The position numbers were made by a program, and so were the translations under genes. From the NCBI GenBank assembly GCA_046317855.1, contig JBKCVM010000089.1, forward strand, positions 1-36,431: a stretch of 36,431 bases of DNA. The letters are read 5' to 3'. The notes below the pieces were generated by a model. It was given only the letters and a program-made list of their open reading frames with translations. It did no database searches and was not told the DNA's origin. This document shows, one piece after another, positions 1 to 7,965 of this stretch. Numbering within the stretch: the stretch's first letter is position 1; every line of letters starts with the position of its first letter. This DNA is from CAIOHW01 sp046317855. GTDB taxonomy: Bacteria; Bdellovibrionota; UBA1018.

Positions 1-272
1 GAACAGAGCCTACAAAGCTTCTGGCCAGAATTTTTTCGGACTCGTCGTTTATGCTCCTAGAAGAAAGGCAGCTTGGCTTTGCGTGCAGCTGCTCACGGGA
101 GCGGGTCGAGCGAGCGCTCGCTTTGGTAGGGCCCACGGAGCTTGAAGCCATGCTTCGTGAAGATGAAAGAGCCTCAGTCAGATGTGATTTCTGCAACGAG
201 AGCTATGAGTTCGACAAACAACAGCTCGTCGATTTGATTGCGGGATTGATTAAAAACTCACGCCCGCACTGA
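1..272 (+). CDS. hslO: Hsp33 redox-regulated chaperone, C-terminal part (5' end outside window)
   Basis: This is the last ~90 codons of a gene entering from the left; the open frame runs from base 3 to the TGA at 270-272. The visible part carries the zinc-binding redox switch of Hsp33: a CSC pair followed about 30 residues later by CDFC, giving the family's four cysteines in C-x-C and C-x-x-C spacing. Around it are the typical CSRERVERAL and RCDFCNESYEF stretches. Hsp33 is a cytosolic holdase chaperone which, in characterised members, is activated when these cysteines are oxidised and release zinc. The N-terminal chaperone domain is not in the window. The 3' end overlaps the convergent gene by 23 bp, leaving no room for a terminator between them. 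Confidence 0.93.
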   Translation, partial: TEPTKLLARIFSDSSFMLLEERQLGFACSCSRERVERALALVGPTELEAMLREDERASVRCDFCNESYEFDKQQLVDLIAGLIKNSRPH

Positions 273-978
273 CTAGAAAAGACGCAAAGCCGCCATCCAC
301 CTCAAGGGTTCCACCGCCGTTTGAGATGGCTCTTCGTGTGCCAAACATGTCGTGCAGCGTCAGCGAGGCGCCAAAGAAAAGAGTATCGGTGACTTCAAGG
401 TTGACGCCTGCTCCGAGGTAAAGGCCAAACAGAATGGCATTGATGGATTCAGTGCTTGAAAGCTTTTCGTTGGGTCTAAAAAACCCGAGACCAAAAGTGG
501 CATACGGAATGGCCTTGTCATACCAGGCCAGGTTAGCTCGAAGTCCCAGCTTGAGCGAAGTAAGAGAATAATCCCTGACTGACCCAAGGTTTGGCCCATG
601 TGAAGAGAATGCTAGAGCGGTATCGAGGCCAAAGATGTCACTCACTGAGTGGACGTTATGGATTTGAAATCCGATGCTATCTGAAAACCCCGTCTCATCG
701 TTGCCTTTGTCACCGAAGAGAAAAATCTGTCCGATGTCGAGTGAGAGGTTGTTGGATCCAGGAGAGAAGGGAGTGTAGGCCCGACGCCCCTCGCTTTTGT
801 AGCTTCGCTCGGCGACCTGGCGTTCGCGTTTTGAGTCAGAATTTCGGGCAGGAGCTTCTTGGGCCCAGGCTGGATCTTTTGACCAGCGTTGCATTCCATC
901 TTGTCCCAACGAGGACCGAGGGTTTGCGAGAAGAAAAGCACCCAGGACTGGAAGCAGCAGAAGAATGTAGCGTGACAT
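250..978 (-). CDS. Putative outer-membrane beta-barrel protein
   Basis: A 242-residue exported protein with a clear signal peptide (MSRYILLLLPVLGAFLLAN, cleavage probably near residue 25). After a charged linker of about 45 residues the rest alternates hydrophobic and polar residues in short strands with Gly/Phe/Tyr turns (GLGFF, GLYLGAGVNL, FFGASLTLHD) and ends in VSAGVSF, a terminal Phe as in BAM-recognised outer-membrane proteins. I cannot assign a named family; size and pattern suggest a small eight-stranded barrel. It lies downstream of phaR on the same strand, separated by a long hairpin, and its 3' end overlaps hslO convergently. The Shine-Dalgarno candidate GGAG lies almost against the ATG, so the start is not certain. 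Confidence 0.75.
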   Translation of the reverse strand: MSRYILLLLPVLGAFLLANPRSSLGQDGMQRWSKDPAWAQEAPARNSDSKRERQVAERSYKSEGRRAYTPFSPGSNNLSLDIGQIFLFGDKGNDETGFSDSIGFQIHNVHSVSDIFGLDTALAFSSHGPNLGSVRDYSLTSLKLGLRANLAWYDKAIPYATFGLGFFRPNEKLSSTESINAILFGLYLGAGVNLEVTDTLFFGASLTLHDMFGTRRAISNGGGTLEVDGGFASFLVSAGVSF

Positions 979-991
979 ACTCCAGATAGTC

Positions 992-1033
992 TAAGGGCCT
1001 TCCCTCCCGAATTCAAAGGAAGGAAGGCCCTTA
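992..1033 (-). terminator. Long hairpin between phaR and the outer-membrane protein gene
   Basis: Arms 992-1007 and 1018-1033 pair over 16 positions with one mismatch (C1004 against A1021) around a 10-nt loop that contains GAATTC. It lies just past the phaR stop codon in the direction of transcription. No clear run of U follows on the minus strand, so it may be an incomplete terminator, a 3' mRNA stabiliser or an attenuator between the two genes. Confidence 0.5.
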
Positions 1034-1053
1034 AAGAAAAGAAGCAAGGCCGC

Positions 1054-1410
1054 CTACTGATTGAGGGCTACGCCATTGCTCAAGCTTGCATTCGAGAGGT
1101 CCTGGTCGAATCGGGCAAGCTCTGAGGCAGTCTTGGCTTGGATGTAGCCTGAGAAGGAACCGTCGCCATTCTTGATGATCTCTTTGAGGAGCTCAACTGA
1201 AGGTTGGTTTTTTGCCTTCTTTTCACTCTCGTACAGGAGCTGTGTGAGAGTCGCGGCAGTGATGTCGTTTTTAGTCTTGTTGTCGATCACCCGAAGGTCT
1301 TCTCCGGCTTTGATCATTTTGGCGATCTCGTCGAGCGTTACGTAACTCGACTCATGAGTGTCGTAGAGCTTACGGTTCTGATAGCGCTTGATGACTTTTG
1401 TCTCGTTCAT
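1054..1410 (-). CDS. phaR: PhaR-type polyhydroxyalkanoate synthesis regulator (DNA-binding domain)
   Basis: A 118-residue protein whose first 60 residues match the PHB/PHA accumulation regulator DNA-binding domain: KRYQNRKLYDTHESSYVTL, then EIAKMIKAGEDLRVIDNKT and DITAATLTQLLYESE. In characterised systems PhaR represses phasin and polymer genes and is released when it binds polyhydroxyalkanoate granules. The C-terminal half is short and lacks the extended tail of longer homologues, so it may act as a general regulator of this family rather than strictly in polymer metabolism; no phaC or phasin gene is in the window. The start has a good ribosome site, AGGGGG, five bases before the ATG. It is divergent from the TPR lipoprotein gene. 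Confidence 0.85.
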   Translation of the reverse strand: MNETKVIKRYQNRKLYDTHESSYVTLDEIAKMIKAGEDLRVIDNKTKNDITAATLTQLLYESEKKAKNQPSVELLKEIIKNGDGSFSGYIQAKTASELARFDQDLSNASLSNGVALNQ

Positions 1411-1712
1411 GATTTCCCCCTAGTTGTTGCCTGTCTGCTTTCTGTCACGCCGCTTGTTCACCCAGCCCTGGGTTCCGAAGCTCCGTGTCATCAGCTCTTG
1501 ACGCGGCGGTTAACAATTCGCTGCACCAAAGTCAAGCAAGCCCACCCTGCCTGATTTTTGGCGACCCGCTGCACTGCTGCTGAGCCCTAGTGCAGGGGGT
1601 GTTCCAGCGGCCAGCCACTGAAACACGCGACGACATCACCCCAAAAACGCGGCGAGTCGTCAAGGGATCCCAAAAAAAAGTCGATGAGGACCTAGAGAAA
1701 GGGGATTTCTCC
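1411..1712. other. Divergent intergenic region between phaR and the TPR lipoprotein gene
   Basis: About 300 bases with no credible gene. It must hold the promoters of both divergent genes. On the minus strand TTGACT near 1530 could be a -35 box, but the matching -10 is poor; I found no convincing promoter pair on the plus strand. An open frame does extend upstream of the TPR gene to 1590, but it has no signal-like content and the ribosome site favours 1713. Confidence 0.5.
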
Positions 1713-3560
1713 ATGGCCAGGTGCATTAAAATGATTCGGAGGTGCTCTCTTGCAGCGTGCCTAGCCGTGCAATTTGCTGCAGGGCTTGCAGGTTGCTCCA
1801 CCCTCGAGTCAAGGCCGCAAGAGGTGAGGAAGCCTGACTCGTTGAGTCCAGCAAAATCTGAGGAATATGCAAATCAAATCGCCCCGATAGATGGGGGTGG
1901 CGCTGCAACTGCTGAATATCACTACAGCCTGGCTCAGGCCTACTCTGCCGAAGGACAAATCGATCGCGCCATTGAAGAGTACCGCCTCACGCTCGTTTAC
2001 GATCCCAAGTCAGCATGGGTCCATGCACGGTTAGCCGCCGAGTGGCTCAAAAAGGGCGATGGCGCACAGGGTCTTGAGGCCTGCAAGAAGGCACTCGAGC
2101 TAGACCCAAAGCTGATTGATGCTCGCTTGATGCTGGCCGGGATCTTGTCGACCACTCAGCAGACCGAGCTTGCCCTGAAAGAATATGATCGTGTGGTGCA
2201 GCAGGATCCGACCCATGAAGAGGCGTACCTTTTTAAGAGTCACGCTCTAGGTGAATTGAATCGCCACGACGAAGCAGTTCGGACTTTGAAGCAGCTGGTC
2301 AAGCGCAATCCAGAGTCTCATATGGGTTGGTTTTATTTAGGGCTTTCTGAGCGCAGACGAGAGAACTGGAGCGCTGCAGTGGCGGCTTATCGTAAGGCCA
2401 TCGAGCTCAAGCCAGGTTATTCTCAGGCCTATCTGGCGTTGGGCTTTTTGTACGAAGAAAGAGGACGAAGTAGCGAAGCAAAAAAGATCTATCGCGAGTC
2501 GTTTGAGAACGGTCAAGATTCTGCGGCGGCAAACCGTCTGGCCACTCTCCTGTTAAAAGAAGAAAAGTACACAGAGGCAGAGCCTTTCTTGGAGAGCTTG
2601 GCTCTGGGGGATTCTGAGGACCTGAACGTAAAAGTGAAGCTGGGGCTCGTTCAGATGGAGCTAAAAAAGTTGGATCGCGCGGCGACCACGTTTGAGCAAA
2701 TCCTCAAGCAAGCTCCCGACTCTGACCGAGTGCTTTATTATCTGGGCAACGTCTACGAGGAGCAAGGGCGTGTCGAGCCCGCCATTGAGACCCTTTCAAA
2801 GATCGCTCCGGATTCGAAACTTTTTGGAGACGCACAGATCCATGTAGCGCATCTTAAGAAGTCGTCCGGAAAAACGGAGGACGCTCGGACTTGGGTGGCG
2901 CGCGCCATTTTGAGATCTCCAAGAGTGGTTGCTCTCTATTTGTATCAGGCTAGCCTCGAGGACGAGCTCAAGAATTCTCGTCTGGCCATTCAGGCGCTTG
3001 AACAAGCGGTGGAGATTTTTCCTGAAGATGAACGAGTTCGTTATTTTCTGGGAAGCCTGTACGACCGCGAAGGAAGGGGGGATGAGGCTCTGGCCCAGAT
3101 GGAGGCGCTCGTTCAATCACACCCGGACCATGCAGAGGCGCTCAACTACTTGGGCTACACTTACACCGTACGAGGCATGCGCCTGGCCGACGCTGAAAAA
3201 TTTTTGAAGCGGGCTCTTAAGCTCAAGCCTGATAACGGTTATATTGTAGATAGTTGGGGCTGGTATTTGTTTACAGTAGGCCGAGTGCGAGAATCGGTCG
3301 TACAATTAGAAAAAGCGGCCAAGCTGAAGCCTCAGGAGCCCACTATTCTTGAGCATTTAGCAGACGCTTATGTGCGCTCAGGTTTTGCTGAACGTGCGGC
3401 TGGGATCTATGCCGATGCCATCCGGTTTGCAAACCAGGAACAAGAGCGCCAGAAGCTCGCCATCAAGCTTGAGTCGCTGCAGCAAGAGCTTGCTCGTGCG
3501 CAACGAAGGGCTCCTCAGGAGCGATTGCCGGCGGCTAGCCCGTTGTCAGACACCAAATAG
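1713..3560 (+). CDS. TPR-repeat lipoprotein
   Basis: A 615-residue lipoprotein made almost entirely of tetratricopeptide repeats. The start at 1713 is chosen because it is preceded by AGAAAGGGG at suitable distance and begins a lipoprotein signal: basic n-region, hydrophobic core and lipobox LAGC with Cys28. The 34-residue repeats run from about residue 60 to 590 (for example YHYSLAQAYSAEGQIDRAIEEY and YSQAYLALGFLYEERGRSSE in part), often with the W/Y-LG-Y/A-G-F-A-P pattern. Such proteins are scaffolds for protein-protein contacts at the inner face of the outer membrane or in the periplasm. It is 38 bp upstream of the LolB-like gene, so probably the first gene of the rightward run. Specific partner unknown. 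Confidence 0.85.
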   Translation: MARCIKMIRRCSLAACLAVQFAAGLAGCSTLESRPQEVRKPDSLSPAKSEEYANQIAPIDGGGAATAEYHYSLAQAYSAEGQIDRAIEEYRLTLVYDPKSAWVHARLAAEWLKKGDGAQGLEACKKALELDPKLIDARLMLAGILSTTQQTELALKEYDRVVQQDPTHEEAYLFKSHALGELNRHDEAVRTLKQLVKRNPESHMGWFYLGLSERRRENWSAAVAAYRKAIELKPGYSQAYLALGFLYEERGRSSEAKKIYRESFENGQDSAAANRLATLLLKEEKYTEAEPFLESLALGDSEDLNVKVKLGLVQMELKKLDRAATTFEQILKQAPDSDRVLYYLGNVYEEQGRVEPAIETLSKIAPDSKLFGDAQIHVAHLKKSSGKTEDARTWVARAILRSPRVVALYLYQASLEDELKNSRLAIQALEQAVEIFPEDERVRYFLGSLYDREGRGDEALAQMEALVQSHPDHAEALNYLGYTYTVRGMRLADAEKFLKRALKLKPDNGYIVDSWGWYLFTVGRVRESVVQLEKAAKLKPQEPTILEHLADAYVRSGFAERAAGIYADAIRFANQEQERQKLAIKLESLQQELARAQRRAPQERLPAASPLSDTK

Positions 3561-3598
3561 TTCGTGCAACGCGTTCGAATTGGCTAAGATCAAAAGCT

Positions 3599-4255
3599 AT
3601 GCACAAGACTGCTGCCGTTTTGGCCCTGGCTGTTGTGTCGCTCGTGATTTCGGCGTGTTCTACCGTCCGGCCCCGTCGTGACTGGGATGGGCTTGCACTT
3701 GAAGTCTGTTCTGGGGTGCCTCGAGGGGTCGAAGGTCGAGTGTGGATGAAAGCCAAATCAAAAGAAGCAAGCGGCCAATTTCCAGCCATCGTTCAAGCCA
3801 GTCCCGAAAAAGGGGTTCGTATCGAGGTGACCCAACTGATGGGTGCCCGTGCAGCGTTGATCGAAATTCGCGGAAATGATTTCAAAGTAGAAACCCCCCA
3901 GGAGAGGGTTTCAAAGAAAACAGGTTCCTGGGGCGGAATTCCGCTGGAGTGGGCCTCAGTGCTATTCATGAATCGGATTCCATGTCCCGACTTGGCCCGG
4001 GTGTCTTGGAGCTGGTCTGAGGCCGGTGAGCTCATAGGTCGGAGTCGGGATGGGGCTGAGACTTGGAAAATGACTATTGTCCAACGGATGGGTCGCTCTT
4101 TTGTTGCAAAGGTGATTTTAGAGAAAGCGGGCCAGCCGCCCTTTGAGTTGGTTCGTGAGGATCCGGATCCCCAAGACGGTTGGGCTCGACGCTGGGAAGT
4201 TCGTTCTGGTGCGGGAGAAATTAAGGTGCGCTGGCGTGATCGTAAGTCGATCTGA
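3599..4255 (+). CDS. Lipoprotein, LolB-like
   Basis: A 218-residue lipoprotein with signal peptide and lipobox VISAC (Cys20). Size and layout fit the LolB/LppX-like fold: an amphipathic beta-rich body with MKAKSKEASGQF and VRIEVTQLMGARAALIEIRG strands, then a helix-like GIPLEWASVLFMNRIP segment, followed by more strands. LolB inserts lipoproteins into the outer membrane; because sequence similarity in this fold is low, I assign only LolB-like with modest confidence. Finding it directly after another lipoprotein gene is compatible with a role in the envelope. The next gene begins 13 bases after its stop. Confidence 0.55.
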   Translation: MHKTAAVLALAVVSLVISACSTVRPRRDWDGLALEVCSGVPRGVEGRVWMKAKSKEASGQFPAIVQASPEKGVRIEVTQLMGARAALIEIRGNDFKVETPQERVSKKTGSWGGIPLEWASVLFMNRIPCPDLARVSWSWSEAGELIGRSRDGAETWKMTIVQRMGRSFVAKVILEKAGQPPFELVREDPDPQDGWARRWEVRSGAGEIKVRWRDRKSI

Positions 4256-4268
4256 TGGATGGAAGCAT

Positions 4269-5933
4269 TTGAAGTTCGTTCTGTCGGTTGCGTTGGCATT
4301 TTCGTGCCTGTCGCAAACTGCCTCTGCGTCTGTGCTCAGGCTGAGATCTGGGCCGGTGGCGACGCTCGATCCAGCCGCGGCTCATGACTGGATTTCACTT
4401 CGTGAGATTGGCCGCGTTTACGAGACCCCTCTTCGGTACCGAAGAGACTCCTCAGTCTCATCTGGGGTCTTGTCTGGCCAGGGTGCAGGCGGAGCCCTGA
4501 TTTTTAATCGAAGGTCGCTGGAGCCTTGGCTCCTTGAAAAAATGCCCACTCGAGAGCGCGGCGGTCGACGCTGGATCTTGGATTTCAGGCAAGATCGCAG
4601 ATTTCATTCGTCTCGTATTTTTCGAGGGAAAGACCGCAGAAGCAGGGATGGCTTGAGTCGTGTCGTCAGTGCCTGTGATTGGGTCGATTCAGTGCATCGG
4701 CACATGGAGCCTTCTTCTCGTTCTCCATGGAAGGCCTACCTTTCAAAACGACTGAAGTCATCCCAGTCGATTTGGTGTGAGTCTCCCACTCGCGCTGTTG
4801 TGGAGCTCCGTTTTCCTGATCCCGAGTTTGAGTATTTTCTAGCTCATCCCGCTTCTTCAGTTCTGCCAGTCCGCGAAGGTGTAGCCTCTGGTTGGGATTT
4901 TAGCTCCAGCCCTGTTGGTTCTGGGGCGTTCCGTCTCGAACAGATTCCTCCGTTTAGTAAAAAAGGTCGTCTGATTTGGCGATCCACAGGGGCAGGCTCG
5001 GTAGTTAAAAGAATTGAGGTGGATCTGTCTTCGGATAGCTCTGGAGATTGGAGCCGCTTACTTTCGGGAGACTTGGATTTGATTGAATTTCCGCCCTCTC
5101 TGAAGGCTTCGATCTTGGGGGCGGATGGAAAGCTCAGCGAGGAAGTCAGTCAGAAGGGAGTTGAGCTCGTTAAGGTCGCAAGGTCAGATCTCTTGATGGT
5201 CGGGATCTCTGCTAAGAACCCTGTGCTCGCAAAGAAACGGGGCCTGCGGCTTGCTTTTGGGCTCGCGGTAGAACGTGATGACTTGATCGATGCGGTTTAC
5301 GGGGGGCGAGCCGTCGAGGCTCATGGTCCCTTGCCTCCGGGGCTTTGGGGGTATCGCCTGGAGTACAAGCATCGATTTCAGAGGTCAGATGCCGATCGGG
5401 CTAGAGACATTCTGGGCTCTAATGGGCATCCTTTTGGCCGAGGCTTGCCTGCCTTCAAGCTGGGTTGCCTGAATCACCCGTTTGAGGAGTCTATTTGTAG
5501 AATTTTAAAAAAGTCGTGGGAGCGAGTTGGACTCAGGGTCGATGGGCTGTCCCTGACAGCTGAAGAACGGCGCAAGGCAATTGAGGACGGGCAAGTGGAT
5601 CTCTGGCCCATCACCTGGGTTGCGGATTTGCCTGGAACTGCCTCCTTTCTTGAGATTTTTATTGGTGCTGCGGGTGCAATCGAGATTCCGGGGATGACAG
5701 AGGGGCGCTCTCAGCTGGAGGGGCTCCTCTCGAAAATTCGTAATCCTGAATCGCGGGCCAGCAAGCAAGCTGCGGTGGATGCGGCTCAAGATCTGGTGAG
5801 CCAGGATGGGAGTGCTGCCTTTTTGGTGCACCGGTTTCAGTTCTGGTTGGTGAGAAAGGGATTCACAGGGATCGGACTTGAGGATTTTTCGTGGCATGAT
5901 TCGGATCAGGTTTCTATAAGGGGAGTCGAGTGA
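4269..5933 (+). CDS. Peptide-type ABC transporter solute-binding protein (SBP_bac_5)
   Basis: An extracytoplasmic solute-binding protein of the peptide/nickel family, about 554 residues. I place the start at the TTG at 4269: it follows a GGATGGAAG ribosome site and opens a good signal peptide (KFVLSVALAFSCLSQTASA); an upstream ATG at 4143 lies inside the previous gene and would precede the signal with a useless extension. Family marks are LRLAFGLAVERDDLIDAVYG followed by AHGPLPPGLWGY, the region that packs around the ligand. The protein is more divergent than canonical OppA/DppA. It overlaps the next ATPase gene at GTGA, indicating translational coupling. No permease gene is adjacent. Confidence 0.85.
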   Translation: MKFVLSVALAFSCLSQTASASVLRLRSGPVATLDPAAAHDWISLREIGRVYETPLRYRRDSSVSSGVLSGQGAGGALIFNRRSLEPWLLEKMPTRERGGRRWILDFRQDRRFHSSRIFRGKDRRSRDGLSRVVSACDWVDSVHRHMEPSSRSPWKAYLSKRLKSSQSIWCESPTRAVVELRFPDPEFEYFLAHPASSVLPVREGVASGWDFSSSPVGSGAFRLEQIPPFSKKGRLIWRSTGAGSVVKRIEVDLSSDSSGDWSRLLSGDLDLIEFPPSLKASILGADGKLSEEVSQKGVELVKVARSDLLMVGISAKNPVLAKKRGLRLAFGLAVERDDLIDAVYGGRAVEAHGPLPPGLWGYRLEYKHRFQRSDADRARDILGSNGHPFGRGLPAFKLGCLNHPFEESICRILKKSWERVGLRVDGLSLTAEERRKAIEDGQVDLWPITWVADLPGTASFLEIFIGAAGAIEIPGMTEGRSQLEGLLSKIRNPESRASKQAAVDAAQDLVSQDGSAAFLVHRFQFWLVRKGFTGIGLEDFSWHDSDQVSIRGVE

Positions 5934-6910
5934 AAGAGATCTTGCTCCAAGTAAAGAATCTGAGGGCTTCATTTTTTACCGACTCTGGAGAAGTCCGGGC
6001 CGTCGACGACGTGAGTTTTTCAATCGAGCGCGGCAAGACCTTGGGTATTGTTGGAGAGTCTGGCTGTGGAAAGAGCGTCACCAGTCTTTCAATCCTGCGG
6101 CTGCTGGCTCAGCCTGCGGGTCGGATTGTGGGCGGAGAGATTTTGTATCAGGGAAGAAACCTGCTTTCGCTCTCAGAAGACGAAATGCGCAAAATCCGTG
6201 GCAACGAGATCTCCATGATTTTTCAGGAGCCAATGACATCGCTCAATCCGGTCTACACCGTCGGCAACCAGATTATGGAAGCGGTCATGTTGCATCAGGG
6301 CCTGAAAAAAAAAGAGGCCCGCGACAAATCGATTGAAATGCTGAAACGTGTCGGCATTCCTGCCCCAGAAAAGCGGATCGACGATTATCCGCATCAGCTT
6401 TCGGGAGGAATGCGGCAACGGGTGATGATTGCCATGGCGCTCTCTTGCAATCCCCAAGTCTTGATTGCAGATGAGCCCACGACGGCTTTGGATGTGACGA
6501 TCCAGGCTCAAATTCTAGACCTGTTGCGTGATCTGCAGCAATCGGATGGTCTTGGGCTCATGCTCATCACTCACGATCTGGGGGTGGTGGCCGAGATGGC
6601 TGATGAAGTGGTAGTGATGTACGCTGGTCGAGTGGTTGAGCAGGCTCCAGTGCGCAAGCTGTTTGCCCAGCCGAGCATGCCTTATACTCGTGGCCTACTG
6701 GAGAGCATTCCTTCTGTGAGTTCGGACGGTTCGTCTCCTCAGAGATTGAAGGCAATTCCAGGAATTGTTCCTCATTTGCTCGAGTTGCCTCAAGGGTGTC
6801 GCTTTCAAGAACGGTGTGCCCATGTCCTCGATGCCTGCAAGGCCATCGAGCCTGAGCTCAGGCAAAAGGATGCGGAGCACTGGGTGCGTTGTGTGAGGGA
6901 TTTTGCGTGA
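5930..6910 (+). CDS. Oligopeptide/dipeptide ABC transporter ATP-binding protein, OppD/DppD type
   Basis: A 326-residue ABC ATPase. Visible motifs: Walker A GESGCGKS at 42-49, Q-loop near Gln99, signature LSGGMRQR at 157-164, Walker B ending in DE at 181-182, H-loop His215. The C-terminal extension (about 270-326) has the peptide-transporter oligo_HPY pattern with cysteines in GCRFQERC, DAC and WVRC; in structurally studied DppD-type subunits such cysteines hold an iron-sulfur cluster. It starts with GTG inside the stop of the solute-binding gene (GTGA overlap) and ends with the same kind of overlap into the next ATPase. It would energise uptake or recycling of peptides at the inner membrane, but needs permeases encoded elsewhere. 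Confidence 0.93.
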   Translation: MKEILLQVKNLRASFFTDSGEVRAVDDVSFSIERGKTLGIVGESGCGKSVTSLSILRLLAQPAGRIVGGEILYQGRNLLSLSEDEMRKIRGNEISMIFQEPMTSLNPVYTVGNQIMEAVMLHQGLKKKEARDKSIEMLKRVGIPAPEKRIDDYPHQLSGGMRQRVMIAMALSCNPQVLIADEPTTALDVTIQAQILDLLRDLQQSDGLGLMLITHDLGVVAEMADEVVVMYAGRVVEQAPVRKLFAQPSMPYTRGLLESIPSVSSDGSSPQRLKAIPGIVPHLLELPQGCRFQERCAHVLDACKAIEPELRQKDAEHWVRCVRDFA

Positions 6911-7887
6911 GTCTTGAGGCAACGCCACTCCTTGAAGTTCGTGATCTCTCGAAGCGCTTTGCTGTTCGGGGAGGCTGGTTTGGTCGAGAGACTGGGGCCG
7001 TGCATGCTGTCTCTGGGGTGAGCTTCAGTATTGCGAGAGGTGAAACCCTGGGGCTGGTGGGAGAATCGGGCTGCGGCAAATCAACTTTAGGGCGCTGTAT
7101 CTTGCGTCTGATTGAGCCCACTCAGGGCCAAGTTTTTTTTCAGGGGCAAGAAATCACGGCTCTTGGCTCTGCTGCGATGCGCAGCTTACGAAAACGCATG
7201 CAGATCATTTTTCAGGATCCTTTTGCGTCACTCAATCCACGCATGACGGTCGAAGAGATTCTTTCTGAGCCCATAGAAATCCATGGGTTGGCTTCTGATC
7301 GAACTGAACGCATGGCAAAGATTCATCGACTTCTGGATTTGTGCGGGCTTCGTAGAGAGTCGCTCACCCGGTATCCGCATGAATTTTCTGGAGGCCAGAG
7401 ACAGCGCATCTGCATCGCGCGGGCGCTTGCTGTTGAGCCGGAGTTTATTGTGTGCGACGAGCCGGTTTCAGCGCTCGATGTTTCGATTCAAGCGCAGATC
7501 GTCAATTTACTTCAGGATCTACAACGCGACTTAAAGTTGACCTATCTTTTCATTGCGCACGATCTCAATGTCGTTAGGCACATTTCTAGCCGCGTCGCTG
7601 TCATGTATTTAGGTAGAATTGTTGAGTTAGCGACCTCTTCTGACCTTTACCGCGCTCCTCAGCATCCCTACAGTCAGGCTTTACTTTCGGCGATTCCCGT
7701 ACCAGACCCCACACGGTCGCGTCAGCGTATCCTTCTGAGGGGGGATCTTCCCTCCCCGTTATCACCGCCAGCCGGCTGTCATTTTCATCCGCGCTGTCCT
7801 CGTGCTTTGGCGGAGTGCAGCAGCCAGGCTCCCGAGCTCTTGGATCGGGCCAATCATTGGGCGGCGTGTCATAATAAAATCCAATAG
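6907..7887 (+). CDS. Oligopeptide/dipeptide ABC transporter ATP-binding protein, OppF/DppF type
   Basis: The second ABC ATPase of the pair, 326 residues when started at the GTG at 6907, which overlaps the previous stop as GTGA and has GAGGGA upstream. Walker A GESGCGKS at 52-59, a Q-loop in IIFQDPFASLNPRMT, signature FSGGQRQR, Walker B with CDEPVSALD, and IAHDL H-loop are all present. The C-terminal tail has GCHFHPRCPRALAECS, again the cysteine-bearing peptide-transporter extension. OppD and OppF normally form a heterodimer on two permeases; here both ATPases and the binding protein are adjacent but the permease pair is missing. An ATG-type start six codons upstream is possible but lies inside oppD without better support. 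Confidence 0.93.
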   Translation: MSLEATPLLEVRDLSKRFAVRGGWFGRETGAVHAVSGVSFSIARGETLGLVGESGCGKSTLGRCILRLIEPTQGQVFFQGQEITALGSAAMRSLRKRMQIIFQDPFASLNPRMTVEEILSEPIEIHGLASDRTERMAKIHRLLDLCGLRRESLTRYPHEFSGGQRQRICIARALAVEPEFIVCDEPVSALDVSIQAQIVNLLQDLQRDLKLTYLFIAHDLNVVRHISSRVAVMYLGRIVELATSSDLYRAPQHPYSQALLSAIPVPDPTRSRQRILLRGDLPSPLSPPAGCHFHPRCPRALAECSSQAPELLDRANHWAACHNKIQ

Positions 7888-7965
7888 ATCGGGGTGGAGC
7901 CCTTGAATGGGCGCCCTTAGGTACCGATACGTTCAAGGAAGGGGTCCATCCTTTCTTGGAGGGGT

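Noticed and set aside
1498..1530. TTGACG and TTGACT as -35 boxes for the divergent phaR/TPR genes
   Set aside because: Neither has a recognisable -10 at 16-18 bases, so I do not list them as promoters.
4143..4268. Upstream ATG for the solute-binding protein
   Set aside because: It lies in another frame of the LolB-like gene and would place a non-signal extension before the signal peptide.
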